DNA of 64,000 nt from JABFSM01 sp963762545 (GCA_963762545.1 CAVXLC010000005.1:124001-188000), one strand, 5' to 3'. Shown: positions 41,935-51,730, counted from the first letter of the stretch. Notes: a model not told the origin generated them from the letters alone. Numbers and translations: made by a program.

Positions 41935-44549
41935 GCCTCCGGGCCGACCTGATGGAGCGGGTCCGGGCGCTGTTCTTCCGGCGCCGCGCCGAAGCGGAGC
42001 TGGGCGAGGAGCTCCGCTTTCACATCGAGCGGGAAACCCAGGAGCGAATCCGGGCCGGCGAGACTCCCGACGCGGCGCGCCGCGGGGCCCTCCTGGCCTT
42101 CGGCGGCGTGGAGCAATACAAGGAGGCGGTTCGGGACGCGCGCGGCATCCGTCCCGTGGAGGATCTGGGCGCCGACATTCGGTTCGCCCTGCGCGGGCTC
42201 CGCCGCAATCCCGGGTTCACCGTCACGGCGGTGCTGGTACTCGGCCTCGGGCTGGGAGCCACCACCGCGATGTTCAGCGTCCTGGACTCGGTGGTGCTGG
42301 CCAAGCTGCCCTACCCCGATCCGGACCGGCTGGTGATGGTGGTGGAGCAGAATGCCCCGACCAACCGATGGAACATCTCCACCGCGGACGCGACCGCCAT
42401 CCGGGAGCAGCAGAAGAGCTTCGCGGCCTGGGGCGAAGTGTCCCGCGCCGAGGCGGCGCTGTCGGGGGCCGGCAGCCCCGAGCGGGTGACGATCGGGCGG
42501 GCCTCGGCGGGCTTCTTCAAGGCGGTGGGCATCCCGGCGGCCAGAGGCCGGCTGGTGGAGCCGCGCGACGAGCCGGCCCAGGCGCCCGGGGTGGTCGTGG
42601 TGTCCCACGCGCTGGCGGAGCGGCTGCTCGGGGGCGCCGAGCGGGCGGTCGGCCGTGCGCTCACCATCGACGGCGTGAGCCACGCGGTCGTGGGAGTCCT
42701 GCCGCCGGGCCGGAACGATCTGGGCGGCATCCACGCCACCGCCTGGACCGCGCTCAAGCTGGAGCCCCCGGTGCGGCGGGGTCCCTTCTGGCTCCGCGGG
42801 GTGGGACGACTGCGCGAGGGCGTGACGGTCGACATGGCGGCGTCGGAACTGTCCGCGATCAGCGCCAGCATCCTTCCCCGCTGGACCGACTTCCGCGACG
42901 GTCTCGCCAAGCTGACTCCGGTCCCCTTGCGGGACCTGGTCGTCGGCAAGGCCGACCGGCAGGTCGGGCTGTTCGCGGGGGCCGTGCTGCTGGTGCTCCT
43001 GCTCGCGATCACCAACGTCGCGACGCTGGTGCTGGTGCGCGCGTCCGCCCGGGAATCCGAGGTGGCGGTCCGGGTGATGCTGGGAGGAAGCCGGGGCCGG
43101 ATCGCCCGGCTGCTCATCACGGAGAATCTGATCCTCACCCTGGCCGCCGGCGCGGCCGGGCTGGTGCTGGCCTGGTTCGGGCTCCGGCTCGCCGTCTCGC
43201 TGTTGCCGAACCTGCCCCGAATCGAGAACGCCTCGCTGGACTGGCGCGCGGTGAGCTTCGGGCTTTCCGCCGCGATCGGGTCGGGCATTCTGGTCAGCCT
43301 CTCACCGATCGCCGGGCTCGCCAGCGGCGGCGGCATCCGGGCCGATGCCCGCCGGGCCGGCACCGGGCGCCGCACCAACGCGCTGCGCAGCATGCTGGTG
43401 GCCGCCGAGTTCGCCCTGGCATTGCCGCTCCTGGCGGGCGCGGGGCTTCTGCTCAACAGCTTCGTACGGCTCTCGCGGGTGAATCCGGGGTTCGACCCCG
43501 ACGGCATCGTGGCGGTCACGGTCGCGCTGCCCTCGGCGCGGTATCCGGGGGCCCCGGAACGGCAACGATTCTGGCAGCGGGCGGAACAAGGGATGCGCGA
43601 GATGCCCGGTGCCATGGCCTCGGGACTCACCTCGGAGCTGCCGCCCGATAATTCCGGCGACTACGACAACTTCAACCTGGTCGATCATCCGGTGGCCCCG
43701 GGACAGTCGGAGCCGTCGTCTCCCTGGTACTACGTGACCGCGGGGTATTTCGGGGCGATCGGCATGCCGCTCCTCGACGGACGCCTGTTCACCGCGGCGG
43801 ACAGCGGGAACGGGCTGCCCGTCGTGGTGGTGAGCCGCTCCTGGGCCCGCAGGTACTTCCCCGACGAGCAGGCGGTGGGACGGCAGCTGGTCCAGGGGGG
43901 CTGCTACGACTGTCCCCGCACCACCATCATCGGGGTGGTGGGCGACATCAAGAACCTGGGGCTCGCGGTGCCCGAGGAAGCCGCGTACGGGCCGGTCACC
44001 CAGTCGGGGGCCCGGTCCCTGAGTCTGGTGCTGCGGACCTCGGGGGGAACGGGCGGGGCGCTCCGGTCGCTGGGAGAGCGGGTCCGCGCGCTGGACCCCG
44101 AGCTGCCGCTGGTGGAGTCCACCATCTCGGAACGATTCGACGATTCCCTGTCCGACCCGCGGCGCTGGACCGCGGTGCTGGGGGCGTTTGCCGCCTCGGG
44201 TACGGCGCTCGCCGCGCTGGGCATCTTCGGGTTGATGTCCTACGTGGTGCGGCAGCGCCGCCGGGAGATCGGGGTGCGGCTGGCGCTGGGTGCGCAGCCG
44301 GGCGCCGTGGCGCGGTTCATCATCGCCCGGGGCATGCGCTACGCACTGGTGGGCAGCGGCATGGGTCTGGTGGTGACCTTCGCGCTGGTCCGGCGACTCG
44401 GCGGCCTGCTCTTCGGCGTGAGCCCGACCGACGGGCTCACCATCGCGACGGTGGCGACGCTCCTGCTGGCCGTGGCCCTCGCCGCCTGCTGGCTGCCGGG
44501 CCGGCGGGCCGGCCGGATCCGTCCGCTGGAGGCGATCAGCGCCGAGTGA
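41931..44549 (+). CDS. ADOP-type orphan duplicated ABC permease (second)
   Basis: An 872-residue ADOP permease with the same layout as the first: a soluble prefix (EAELGEELRFHIERETQERI, then RGALLAFGGVEQYKEA), a first span (FTVTAVLVLGLGLGATTAMF), a MacB-like periplasmic domain, three spans (LVLLLAITNVATLVLVRASA), a second periplasmic domain and three final spans ending in PGRRAGRIRPLEAISAE. The motif RRREIGVRLALGAQPG is the conserved loop. No ATPase is adjacent. It is translationally coupled to PadR. Confidence 0.88.
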   Translation: MSLRADLMERVRALFFRRRAEAELGEELRFHIERETQERIRAGETPDAARRGALLAFGGVEQYKEAVRDARGIRPVEDLGADIRFALRGLRRNPGFTVTAVLVLGLGLGATTAMFSVLDSVVLAKLPYPDPDRLVMVVEQNAPTNRWNISTADATAIREQQKSFAAWGEVSRAEAALSGAGSPERVTIGRASAGFFKAVGIPAARGRLVEPRDEPAQAPGVVVVSHALAERLLGGAERAVGRALTIDGVSHAVVGVLPPGRNDLGGIHATAWTALKLEPPVRRGPFWLRGVGRLREGVTVDMAASELSAISASILPRWTDFRDGLAKLTPVPLRDLVVGKADRQVGLFAGAVLLVLLLAITNVATLVLVRASARESEVAVRVMLGGSRGRIARLLITENLILTLAAGAAGLVLAWFGLRLAVSLLPNLPRIENASLDWRAVSFGLSAAIGSGILVSLSPIAGLASGGGIRADARRAGTGRRTNALRSMLVAAEFALALPLLAGAGLLLNSFVRLSRVNPGFDPDGIVAVTVALPSARYPGAPERQRFWQRAEQGMREMPGAMASGLTSELPPDNSGDYDNFNLVDHPVAPGQSEPSSPWYYVTAGYFGAIGMPLLDGRLFTAADSGNGLPVVVVSRSWARRYFPDEQAVGRQLVQGGCYDCPRTTIIGVVGDIKNLGLAVPEEAAYGPVTQSGARSLSLVLRTSGGTGGALRSLGERVRALDPELPLVESTISERFDDSLSDPRRWTAVLGAFAASGTALAALGIFGLMSYVVRQRRREIGVRLALGAQPGAVARFIIARGMRYALVGSGMGLVVTFALVRRLGGLLFGVSPTDGLTIATVATLLLAVALAACWLPGRRAGRIRPLEAISAE

Positions 44550-44625
44550 GGCGCGGGGGCGGGACTGCACCGGAACGCCTCATCCACCCTACATTGCGAG
44601 GAGGGGAACGAAGACCGGAGGGGAT

Positions 44626-45729
44626 TTGAAGCGCGCATCGGCTCGCAGCAGGCGCCGGAAGGGATCGGTGGGCCCGTTTACCGAGCCGGCGGAATCCGCC
44701 AAGGCCGCGTCGCTCCGGTACGTGAGTGACGAGCGGCCGGGGATTCGCCGGAAACGCTCGGGCAAGGGCTGGTCCTACACCGGCCCGGACGGAAAGCTGG
44801 TGCACGACCGCGCGATGCTGAAGCGGATTCGGGCCCTGGCGATTCCCCCGGCCTGGACCGATGTCTGGATCAGCCCGCTCGAGGACGGTCACCTTCAGGC
44901 CACCGGGCGCGACGCGAAGCACCGGAAGCAGTATCGCTACCACCGCCGCTGGCACGAGGTCCGGGACGAGACCAAGTACGGACGCCTCTTTCATTTCGGC
45001 AGCAGCCTGTCGCGGATCCGGGCCCGGGTCGATGAAGACCTCTCGCTTCCCGGGCTGCCCCGCAACAAGCTGCTCGCCACCATCGTCCGCCTGCTGGAAA
45101 CCACCTTCATTCGGGTCGGGAACGAGGAATACGCCCGCGCCAACGGCTCCTTCGGGCTGACGACGATGCTGGAGCACCACGTTAAGGTGGAGGGGTCGCG
45201 GATCCAGTTCCGCTTCTCCGGCAAGAGCGGCAAGGCCCACGTGATCCAGGTGGTGGACCGGCGGGTGGCGCGGCTGGTGAAGCGCTGCCAGGACCTTCCC
45301 GGGCAGGACCTGTTCCAGTATCTCGACGAGCACGGAGACCCCCAGCCGATTTCGTCCGCCGACGTGAACGAGTACCTCCGCCTCATCGCCGATCAGGATT
45401 TCACCGCCAAGGACTTCCGGACCTGGGCCGGAACGGTCCTGGCGGCGTGTTACCTGGGGAGCCTCAAGGATTTCAACCCCGATACCGCACCGAAGGCGGA
45501 GGTGATCCGGGCCGTGGCCTCCGTGTCGAAACAGCTCGGCAACACGCCGGCGATCTGCCGCAAGTGCTACATCCATCCCAACGTGCTCGGAGCCTTCCAG
45601 GACCGGAAGCTGTTCGACCGCTGGGTGGCGGAGAACGCGGAGGTGACGCCCCTGGCCGGCCTGAGCCCGGAGGAAACCGCCCTGCTGAAGTTCCTGGATC
45701 GGCGGTCGGTCCCGCGCACTCAGGGGTAG
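44626..45729 (+). CDS. DNA topoisomerase IB (poxvirus type)
   Basis: A 367-residue type IB topoisomerase that relaxes supercoils by a 3'-phosphotyrosyl intermediate. The catalytic Tyr is in the SKQLGNTPAICRKCYIHP segment near residue 310; Arg and Lys of the active site lie in LLETTFIRVGNEEYARANGSFG and in GKSGKAH. The N-terminal DNA-binding domain has PPAWTDVWI and RDAKHRKQYRYH, as in the family. The start is TTG with GGAGGGG just upstream. The 3' end overlaps the convergent cbrC-like gene by 10 bases. Common in bacteria as a secondary enzyme. Confidence 0.93.
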   Translation: MKRASARSRRRKGSVGPFTEPAESAKAASLRYVSDERPGIRRKRSGKGWSYTGPDGKLVHDRAMLKRIRALAIPPAWTDVWISPLEDGHLQATGRDAKHRKQYRYHRRWHEVRDETKYGRLFHFGSSLSRIRARVDEDLSLPGLPRNKLLATIVRLLETTFIRVGNEEYARANGSFGLTTMLEHHVKVEGSRIQFRFSGKSGKAHVIQVVDRRVARLVKRCQDLPGQDLFQYLDEHGDPQPISSADVNEYLRLIADQDFTAKDFRTWAGTVLAACYLGSLKDFNPDTAPKAEVIRAVASVSKQLGNTPAICRKCYIHPNVLGAFQDRKLFDRWVAENAEVTPLAGLSPEETALLKFLDRRSVPRTQG

Positions 45730-46271
45730 TCGATGCGAACCTGGTACTCGCCGCAGCCCAGGCACTTGAACAGATAGACCGTGGGGCCGGCGTCGCGATC
45801 GAGCGACTCGAGCAGCCGGGTGGCCGCGCCGCCGGAGATCCCCATGTCGTAGATGATGTGGCTCAGCACGCTCCCCTCCAGATCGCGATGGTTCTTCCGG
45901 ATATCCGCGATCCCGGCCGGCGCCAGGAATGCCGTCGCATCGCGGCAGCACGCCGGCCACTCCTCGCCCTGCCAGGTACTGTAGCCGGGAGTGCGCTCGG
46001 TGATCTCGGCGACCACCGCCTCCGGCACATCCGTCCCGAACGCTTCGGTGTCCACGAAGCTGGCGCCGAGCTCCCGGTGCGCGGAGCCGTCGGCAATGCA
46101 CCAGGGACAGAGTGCGTCGGCGAGATCCGCTTCCGAGTAGACCGGGCCGGTGTAGATGTATCCCCGGCTCCGGCGGCAGCGCCGGCACTCGGTGGCGGAC
46201 GCGACGACGCTGCCGCTCGCGATCGGGTCGGGATGGTAGCGGAAGGCGGGAAGGGTCACCGCGTGCGCCAT
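45720..46271 (-). CDS. CbrC family protein (UPF0167)
   Basis: A 183-residue protein of the CbrC family. Characteristic parts are the N-terminal LPAFRYHPDP, then CRRCRRSRGYIYTGPVYS with paired cysteines, LCPWCIADGSAH and the closing FKCLGCGEYQVRIDYP. The Cys pairs suggest a structural zinc site. E. coli CbrC is linked to colicin E2 tolerance, but the molecular role is unknown. It lies 7 bases before the M28 gene stop on the same strand, downstream of nothing else. Confidence 0.88.
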   Translation of the reverse strand: MAHAVTLPAFRYHPDPIASGSVVASATECRRCRRSRGYIYTGPVYSEADLADALCPWCIADGSAHRELGASFVDTEAFGTDVPEAVVAEITERTPGYSTWQGEEWPACCRDATAFLAPAGIADIRKNHRDLEGSVLSHIIYDMGISGGAATRLLESLDRDAGPTVYLFKCLGCGEYQVRIDYP

Positions 46272-46278
46272 CGCCGGC

Positions 46279-47871
46279 TCAGGGCACCGGGCGGGGCGCG
46301 GGCGGCGCCATGCGGGGCATCATCTCGTCGCGATTGGCGATCTGGTACACGGTCCACGCGACCACCGTCGCCGCCTGCTTCAAGTCGTCGATCACCAGGT
46401 GCTCATAGGTGTCCAGATTCGAGTGGTGGGTCCGGAAGTCGTATTCGATGGGATCCTGGATAAAGTTGAACCCCGGGACCCCGGCCGCGACGAAACTCAG
46501 GTGATCGGTCCCGCCGGTGTTCCCGTGCTTGACGGCCACGACGCCGAGGTCTTGGAACGGCGAGAGAATCTGCTGGAAGATCGGAATCGCGGCGCTGTTG
46601 CTCTGATCCCAGATGCCCCGGAGCCGGCCGGTGCCGTTGTCCACGTTCACGTAGGCGGAGATGGCCGGCAGCTCGGCCTGGTGCATGCGAACCCAGGTGC
46701 GGGAGCCGATCAAGCCCTGCTCCTCGCCGGTCCAGAGGGCGATGCGCACGGTGCGGCGCAGGGGGAGGTTCATCGTCTTGAGGAGGCGAATGGCCTCCAT
46801 CATCACCAGCGAGCCGGCGCCGTTGTCGGTGGCGCCGGTGCCCGAGTGCCAGCTGTCGTAGTGGGCTCCCAGCATCACCACCTCGCCGGCCTTGTCGGTG
46901 CCGGGAATTTCCGCGGTGACGTTGGTCGGGAAGCGATTGTCGTCCAGGAACCGGGTCTGCAGGTTGATCTCGACCTTGACGGGCAGCCCGCGGCGGGCGA
47001 CCCGGTAGAGCGTGCTGTACTGCTCCTGCGCGACGATCAGCTCGGGGATCGGATTGTAGACGCTGTCCCGGGCGGTCCGGCCATCGGAATGCCCGCCGTT
47101 CAGGAACATGCCGTAGCCCCAGCGCGACGGCAGGAGAATCGCCGCGGGGTGCTCGGCGCGGAGCAGCTGGCCGACCGCCGCGTTCAGGGCCCGGAACTGG
47201 GCGAAGTTTCCCCGGCCACCCGGCGCGGCGGCCGCCGGCGCAACGTACGGGACCCCGGGAATGGTGGAGATCAGCGTGGCGCGGTTGGGCATTCCGTCGA
47301 TCAGCTGCTCCAGGGAAAAACGCCGCTCCTCCTGATTGAACTCGGGCCCGATGACCGGGGGCGCGCTCCGGAGGACGCAGGCCCCCTTGAGCTTGCCGGC
47401 GTACTTCGCGACGTCGGCCGAATCGGTGATGTCGAGAATCACCACCGGGCAGGTCACGGTCGCGGGCCGGCCCTTCGCATCAAGGGTGCTTCCGCTCCAG
47501 GCCTGCGGATACGCGGCGAGGGGCTTGATCCAGGGCTCGAGGATCCGCCCGCTGTAGGACACCAGATCCCAGCCACGCCCGAACGCCGAGTCCCATGCCT
47601 CGGTCTTCACATTGGCGAGCCCCCAGGACCGGAAGGTGTCCGCGGCCCAGGCATTGGCCTTGCGGCTCCCCGACGAATTGGTGAGCCGGGCTCCGATGAC
47701 GTCGGTGAGATAGGTGGCCAGATCGTCGAGCTTGGACCGGTTCATCTCCTCGTCCCTGAGCCGCTGGGCCACGGAGAGATCGAGCCGCTCGGCGATGACC
47801 TGGGCCGAAGCGGACGCGGCGGAGAAAGCCAGCGCGAGGCCGGCGGCGAAGGCGGGACGCAACGGTTTCAT
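46279..47871 (-). CDS. Secreted M28-family peptidase (carboxypeptidase Q-like)
   Basis: A 530-residue exported dizinc peptidase. The signal peptide ends ASASAQ. An N-terminal helical segment and PA insertion (about 120-260) precede the catalytic core: LGAHYDSWHSGTGATDNGAG (His, Asp), the Glu pair in WTGEEQGLIG, VNVDNGTG and the final His in GGTDHLSF. This fits plasma glutamate carboxypeptidase/carboxypeptidase Q-like enzymes. GGAAG precedes the ATG. It is followed by the cbrC-like gene; the M61 gene upstream is separated by 81 bases. Confidence 0.92.
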   Translation of the reverse strand: MKPLRPAFAAGLALAFSAASASAQVIAERLDLSVAQRLRDEEMNRSKLDDLATYLTDVIGARLTNSSGSRKANAWAADTFRSWGLANVKTEAWDSAFGRGWDLVSYSGRILEPWIKPLAAYPQAWSGSTLDAKGRPATVTCPVVILDITDSADVAKYAGKLKGACVLRSAPPVIGPEFNQEERRFSLEQLIDGMPNRATLISTIPGVPYVAPAAAAPGGRGNFAQFRALNAAVGQLLRAEHPAAILLPSRWGYGMFLNGGHSDGRTARDSVYNPIPELIVAQEQYSTLYRVARRGLPVKVEINLQTRFLDDNRFPTNVTAEIPGTDKAGEVVMLGAHYDSWHSGTGATDNGAGSLVMMEAIRLLKTMNLPLRRTVRIALWTGEEQGLIGSRTWVRMHQAELPAISAYVNVDNGTGRLRGIWDQSNSAAIPIFQQILSPFQDLGVVAVKHGNTGGTDHLSFVAAGVPGFNFIQDPIEYDFRTHHSNLDTYEHLVIDDLKQAATVVAWTVYQIANRDEMMPRMAPPAPRPVP

Positions 47872-47952
47872 GACCGGACTTCCTGGAAAGAGGATGGTGC
47901 GGAAGAGAATATCACGGGCGGGCCAGCGCGGCGAGCCGGGCGAAGACCAGGG

Positions 47953-49818
47953 TCATCGGGCCGCTCCCTGAATGCCTGCCTTCGAGGCCAGCCAGCGGCG
48001 GCGGTTTTCGAGCGCCGCGGCCGCCACCGGGACACCGGCGCTCTCGGCCGGCACCAGCTCCATGCGGGGATTCTCGGCGAGCACCAGCCGGCCCCGGATG
48101 GTGGCGCCGCGATTCCAGAACGACACGTCCATGGTATCTCCGGGCTTGTGGCCGGCCACGATCGATTCGAGCGCGGCGCTCGAGGGCACCGGCTGGCCAT
48201 CGAGCGTGAGCAGGGTGTCGCCCCGTTCCAGGCCCGCGGCGTACAGCGGCTGGCCGATCAGGGCAGCGGTCGAGAGGGCCACCCGGCCATTGGTCGTGCT
48301 GAACCCGACGTCGCCCAGCCAGGCCGCGCCAGGGTGGGCGCGCCGGAACAGGAAGCCGACCGAGGCGAACAGCCCAACGTAGTCGGGTACCTCGCGCCCG
48401 GTGATGTAGCGCCGCACGTAGTCGTCGGCAAAGGCCCGGTCGTGAGCGACCTCGCCCAGGGTGATCCGGACGTCGTCCATGGTGTAGGGCCGTTCGGTCC
48501 TGCCGTACTTGACCCACATCGCCCGCATGAAGTCGTCCAGGGACAGCCCGGGGGACCGGGCCCTCAAGGTCAGATCGAGGCCGGGCGCGATCGCCTCACC
48601 GAAGGTGTAATAGGAAATGAAGGTATTGGCGCGATTCTGTGGATCAATGGAGGTGGCGGCGTCCACGAAGGGCGCCTGCCGGCTCATGTCCACCGCCGAG
48701 AAGTACCGGCGCCCGGGGCTGTTGATGATGGCGTCCACCGCCCCGCCGAGCGCCGCCGCAAGCGTCCGATCATCGGAGAAGCCGGCCCGGCGCAGGGTCA
48801 GCGCCGCGTAGTAGTTGGTGAACCCTTCGCCGAGCCAGAGCTCCCCCGACATGTTGGCTCGGGTGAAGTCGAACGGCTCGAGGGAGCGGGGCCGGATCCG
48901 CTCGATGTTCCAGGAATGGAAGAATTCGTGCGCCAGGGTGCCGAAATTGCCCATCATCGAGGTGGACAGCGGCCGGGTGCCGGTGAGGGAGGTGGAGTTG
49001 CGGTGCTCCATCCCGTCGCCCGCGGCCCAGGGCAGATAGTCGGCCAGGAAGGTGTAGGTGCCCCAGTCGTAGGGCGCGAGCTCGCCGAACACCCCGGCCT
49101 GCTCCGGCACGATCTTCTTGATCATCTCGACGAAGCGATCAACCTCGGCCGCGGTGCCCAGGTGGTCGATGGCCAGGCGCATCGTGTCGATCCGGGCCCG
49201 GTTGGTCACCAGCCAGGTGCGGAAATCGATCGGCCCCAACGTGATGGGGCTGTCCATGAAGAGCTGGAGGTTCGGCGCGGTGAAGGTGGCCGGGTCCGAG
49301 GTCGGCTTGAGCTGGGTAGCCACCCGCCAGCCCGCGGGCAGGCCGGTGAACCTCACCCGGACCGGCCGGGCGTCGAATCCGCGGGCCCACATGAACGTGG
49401 CGGGAATGTTGAGATGCGCGTGGGTCCGGTCGATCTGCGCGTAGGTGCCGTCGCCCCGGTCGCCGAACAGCGTGTAGTGCACCGAGACGGTGCCCCGATG
49501 CCCGGCGATCCGCCAGGAATACGGCGTGAGCGGGAGCACCGCCAGGGCGTGCCCGGCGCCGTCGTCCGCCCGCACGTTGTAGACGTTCTTGGCGAACTCA
49601 TGGACCGCGTAGCGGCCCGGGGAGCTGCGGCTCATCCAGACTTCGAGGGGCGCGCCGGCCGGGATGCCGCGGAAGGTGACCCCGATGTCGGCCTCGTGGT
49701 GCGCGGGGTTGGGAAAGGCGACCTCGTAGGAGACCGGCGGCGGTTGCGAGAGGATCCGGCCGGGAGCCAGGGCCAGGGCGGCGACGGCAGCGAATCGAAT
49801 CACCGATGGACGATGCAT
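47953..49818 (-). CDS. Secreted M61-family peptidase with PDZ domain (second)
   Basis: A 621-residue enzyme from ATG 49818. The signal peptide ends GRILSQ. The zinc motif is HEFFHSWNIERIRP near residue 305, with the third ligand in WLGEGFTNYYAAL near 345. A PDZ domain lies at about 510-600 (STAALIGQPLYAAGLERGDTLLTLDG). It is clearly paralogous to the M61 at 23519-25351. The reading frame is open further upstream to a GTG at 49962 that has a much better ribosome-binding site; the intervening 48 residues carry a CPHC motif (see findings). Confidence 0.9.
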   Translation of the reverse strand: MHRPSVIRFAAVAALALAPGRILSQPPPVSYEVAFPNPAHHEADIGVTFRGIPAGAPLEVWMSRSSPGRYAVHEFAKNVYNVRADDGAGHALAVLPLTPYSWRIAGHRGTVSVHYTLFGDRGDGTYAQIDRTHAHLNIPATFMWARGFDARPVRVRFTGLPAGWRVATQLKPTSDPATFTAPNLQLFMDSPITLGPIDFRTWLVTNRARIDTMRLAIDHLGTAAEVDRFVEMIKKIVPEQAGVFGELAPYDWGTYTFLADYLPWAAGDGMEHRNSTSLTGTRPLSTSMMGNFGTLAHEFFHSWNIERIRPRSLEPFDFTRANMSGELWLGEGFTNYYAALTLRRAGFSDDRTLAAALGGAVDAIINSPGRRYFSAVDMSRQAPFVDAATSIDPQNRANTFISYYTFGEAIAPGLDLTLRARSPGLSLDDFMRAMWVKYGRTERPYTMDDVRITLGEVAHDRAFADDYVRRYITGREVPDYVGLFASVGFLFRRAHPGAAWLGDVGFSTTNGRVALSTAALIGQPLYAAGLERGDTLLTLDGQPVPSSAALESIVAGHKPGDTMDVSFWNRGATIRGRLVLAENPRMELVPAESAGVPVAAAALENRRRWLASKAGIQGAAR

Positions 49819-49979
49819 GGCGCTTTCGGGTGAGTGTGCCGGTGGGGGACCAGTGATGCGCGAAGCCGACGAGACGCTGGCAGTGGGGATCTTCTCCAAG
49901 GGCTCGGCGCAATGGGGGCAGACGGGCAACGGATCGTCTCGCTCCTCGAGCATGAGTGCCACCGTAGAACCCTCCGGTG

Positions 49980-50717
49980 TCAGAGACCCAGCAGCAGCTT
50001 GAGCCCGAACGCGCTTCCCACCACCACGAACAAACCACGCACGAAGGCGGTTCCGCGTTGACTGGCGATGCGGGAGCCCAGATACCCGCCGGTGCAGGAC
50101 CCGATCGTGGCGGGCACCATCAGCGCCACGTCGTAGTATCCGTGACTGATGTACGACACGGCGGCCAGCGCGCACCAGGCAAAGGCCAGCACGTAGTAGT
50201 GGCCCAGCGCGCCGATCAGGTCGTAGCCCCGCCCCCAGGTGAAGAGCAGGCTCGACACCAGGCCGTTGCCCGATCCGAGCATGCCCTCGTAGAACCCGAG
50301 CGGCAGCGCCGCGGCGCCCACCGCCCAGCGGGAGGCGCGCGGCTCGCGGGAGACCGCGCCCTGGTGAGGACGACGCAGCATGACGGCGATCAGCAGCAGG
50401 ATGACCGCACCCACCGCGCGCTTGAGGATTCCGGCATCGATCCGCACCGTGACCGACGCTCCGAACCAGGCGCCCACCAGGCCGAGCGCCGTCATTCCCC
50501 GGAGCAGCCGCCAGTCCACCTCGCGGCGCCGGAGATAGTTGCGGGCGCCCAGGAGCGTCCAGAGCGCGCCGGCCAGTTTGTCGGTGGCCACCGCGGTCGG
50601 GAGCGGCACGCCCATCGCGAGCCAGGCCGGGGTGGTCAGCGCCGAAGAGCTTCCACCGGACAGCGACCCAAGCAGGGCCCCGGCGAAGGCGATGCCCAGC
50701 ACCACGAGGGGCTTCAC
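49980..50717 (-). CDS. TauE/SafE-family membrane exporter
   Basis: A 245-residue membrane protein with about seven spans of the TauE/SafE (DUF81) family, typically sulfite, sulfoacetate or organosulfur exporters. The first repeat begins LGIAFAGALLGSLSGGSSSALTTPAWLAMG and the second has LPLGFYEGMLGSGNGLVSSLLFTWGRG, the internal duplication of this family. The start overlaps the stop of the dehydratase gene (TGA/ATG), so it is co-translated with it. Substrate unknown. Confidence 0.85.
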   Translation of the reverse strand: MKPLVVLGIAFAGALLGSLSGGSSSALTTPAWLAMGVPLPTAVATDKLAGALWTLLGARNYLRRREVDWRLLRGMTALGLVGAWFGASVTVRIDAGILKRAVGAVILLLIAVMLRRPHQGAVSREPRASRWAVGAAALPLGFYEGMLGSGNGLVSSLLFTWGRGYDLIGALGHYYVLAFAWCALAAVSYISHGYYDVALMVPATIGSCTGGYLGSRIASQRGTAFVRGLFVVVGSAFGLKLLLGL

Positions 50718-51730
50718 CCCGACAGCCTGCGCTCCAGCAGCGCCATGCCCCGGGTCAGGTGCTCGACGTACCGTTCGGGCGCGATGTTGGTTCCGCAGAC
50801 GATCAGGGCCACCTTCTTTCCCGCGAGCCGCTCCCGAAGCGGGCCCATGAGTGCCGCGGCGGCCGCGGCGGCGGCCGGCTCCACCGCCAGCTTGACGCCC
50901 CGGAACATGACGGCGAGCGACTCCCGCAGCGCGTCGTCGCTCACCAGGACGAGATCATCGAGGTTGCGGCGGCAGAGCTCGAGGCTGTAGGGCAGCGTGT
51001 AGGGAGGGCTCAGGCTGTCGGCGATGGTCCGGTAGCCGCCTTCGGGCACCCGCTCGGGCCGGCCGGACTTGAGGCTCCGATACATGACGTCGTTCGCTTC
51101 GGGCTCCACGCCGATCGCCAGACAGCTCGGCTTGATGAGCTTGATGGCCGACGCGACACCGGCGGCGAGCCCGCCGCCGCCCACCGGCACGACGATCGCC
51201 TCCAGGTCGGGGACCTGGCGGAGCAGCTCGCGTCCCAGCGTGGCGGTCCCGAGGGCGGTGCGGGGGCCCTCGAACGGGTGGACGAGGGCACGGCCCTCTT
51301 CCCGCTCGATTCGATCGGCGAGCGCAAACGCCGCGTGCACATCGTCCGCCAGCACCACCGCGGCCCCGAGCTCCTTGCAGCGGGAAACCCGGAACGGGTC
51401 CGCCGTCCTGGGCATCACGACCTTGGCGCTGCTGCCCAGCGTCCTCGCGGCCCACGCCACCGCGATGGCGTGATTGCCGGCGCTGACCGCCGTCACCCCG
51501 GTGGCGAGCTGGGGACGCGCGAGTCCCAGCATGACGTTCAACGCGCCTCGCGCCTTGAAGCTGCCGGCGAACTGGAGCAGCTCCAGCTTGAGTACCGCCT
51601 GGGTGCCCGGCGCGAGGAGACGTTCCGTCAGCTCGTCCCGCCAGATCCAGGTGGGGGTTTCCCGAACCAGGGGGGCCAGGACCCCGGCCGCGACCTCGAT
51701 ATCGCCAAGCGCCAGCGTGGGAGCGGTCAT
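50714..51730 (-). CDS. Threonine ammonia-lyase-like PLP enzyme (first)
   Basis: A 338-residue fold type II PLP enzyme of the threonine/serine dehydratase group. The PLP Lys is in FAGSFKARGALN near residue 58. SAGNHAIAVAWAA and the phosphate-binding VPVGGGGLAAGVA are intact, and CGTNIAPERY closes the domain. No C-terminal ACT regulatory domain is present, so it is of the catabolic or racemase type. ATG 51730 was chosen for the usual family start. Its stop is coupled to the TauE gene. Confidence 0.85.
   Translation of the reverse strand: MTAPTLALGDIEVAAGVLAPLVRETPTWIWRDELTERLLAPGTQAVLKLELLQFAGSFKARGALNVMLGLARPQLATGVTAVSAGNHAIAVAWAARTLGSSAKVVMPRTADPFRVSRCKELGAAVVLADDVHAAFALADRIEREEGRALVHPFEGPRTALGTATLGRELLRQVPDLEAIVVPVGGGGLAAGVASAIKLIKPSCLAIGVEPEANDVMYRSLKSGRPERVPEGGYRTIADSLSPPYTLPYSLELCRRNLDDLVLVSDDALRESLAVMFRGVKLAVEPAAAAAAAALMGPLRERLAGKKVALIVCGTNIAPERYVEHLTRGMALLERRLSG

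Noticed and set aside
46399..49833. Plus-strand open frame of about 1144 codons
   Set aside because: It runs antisense to the M28 and M61 peptidase genes, whose motifs are complete. Its translation is Gly/Arg/Pro-rich without any domain, a known artefact of high GC.
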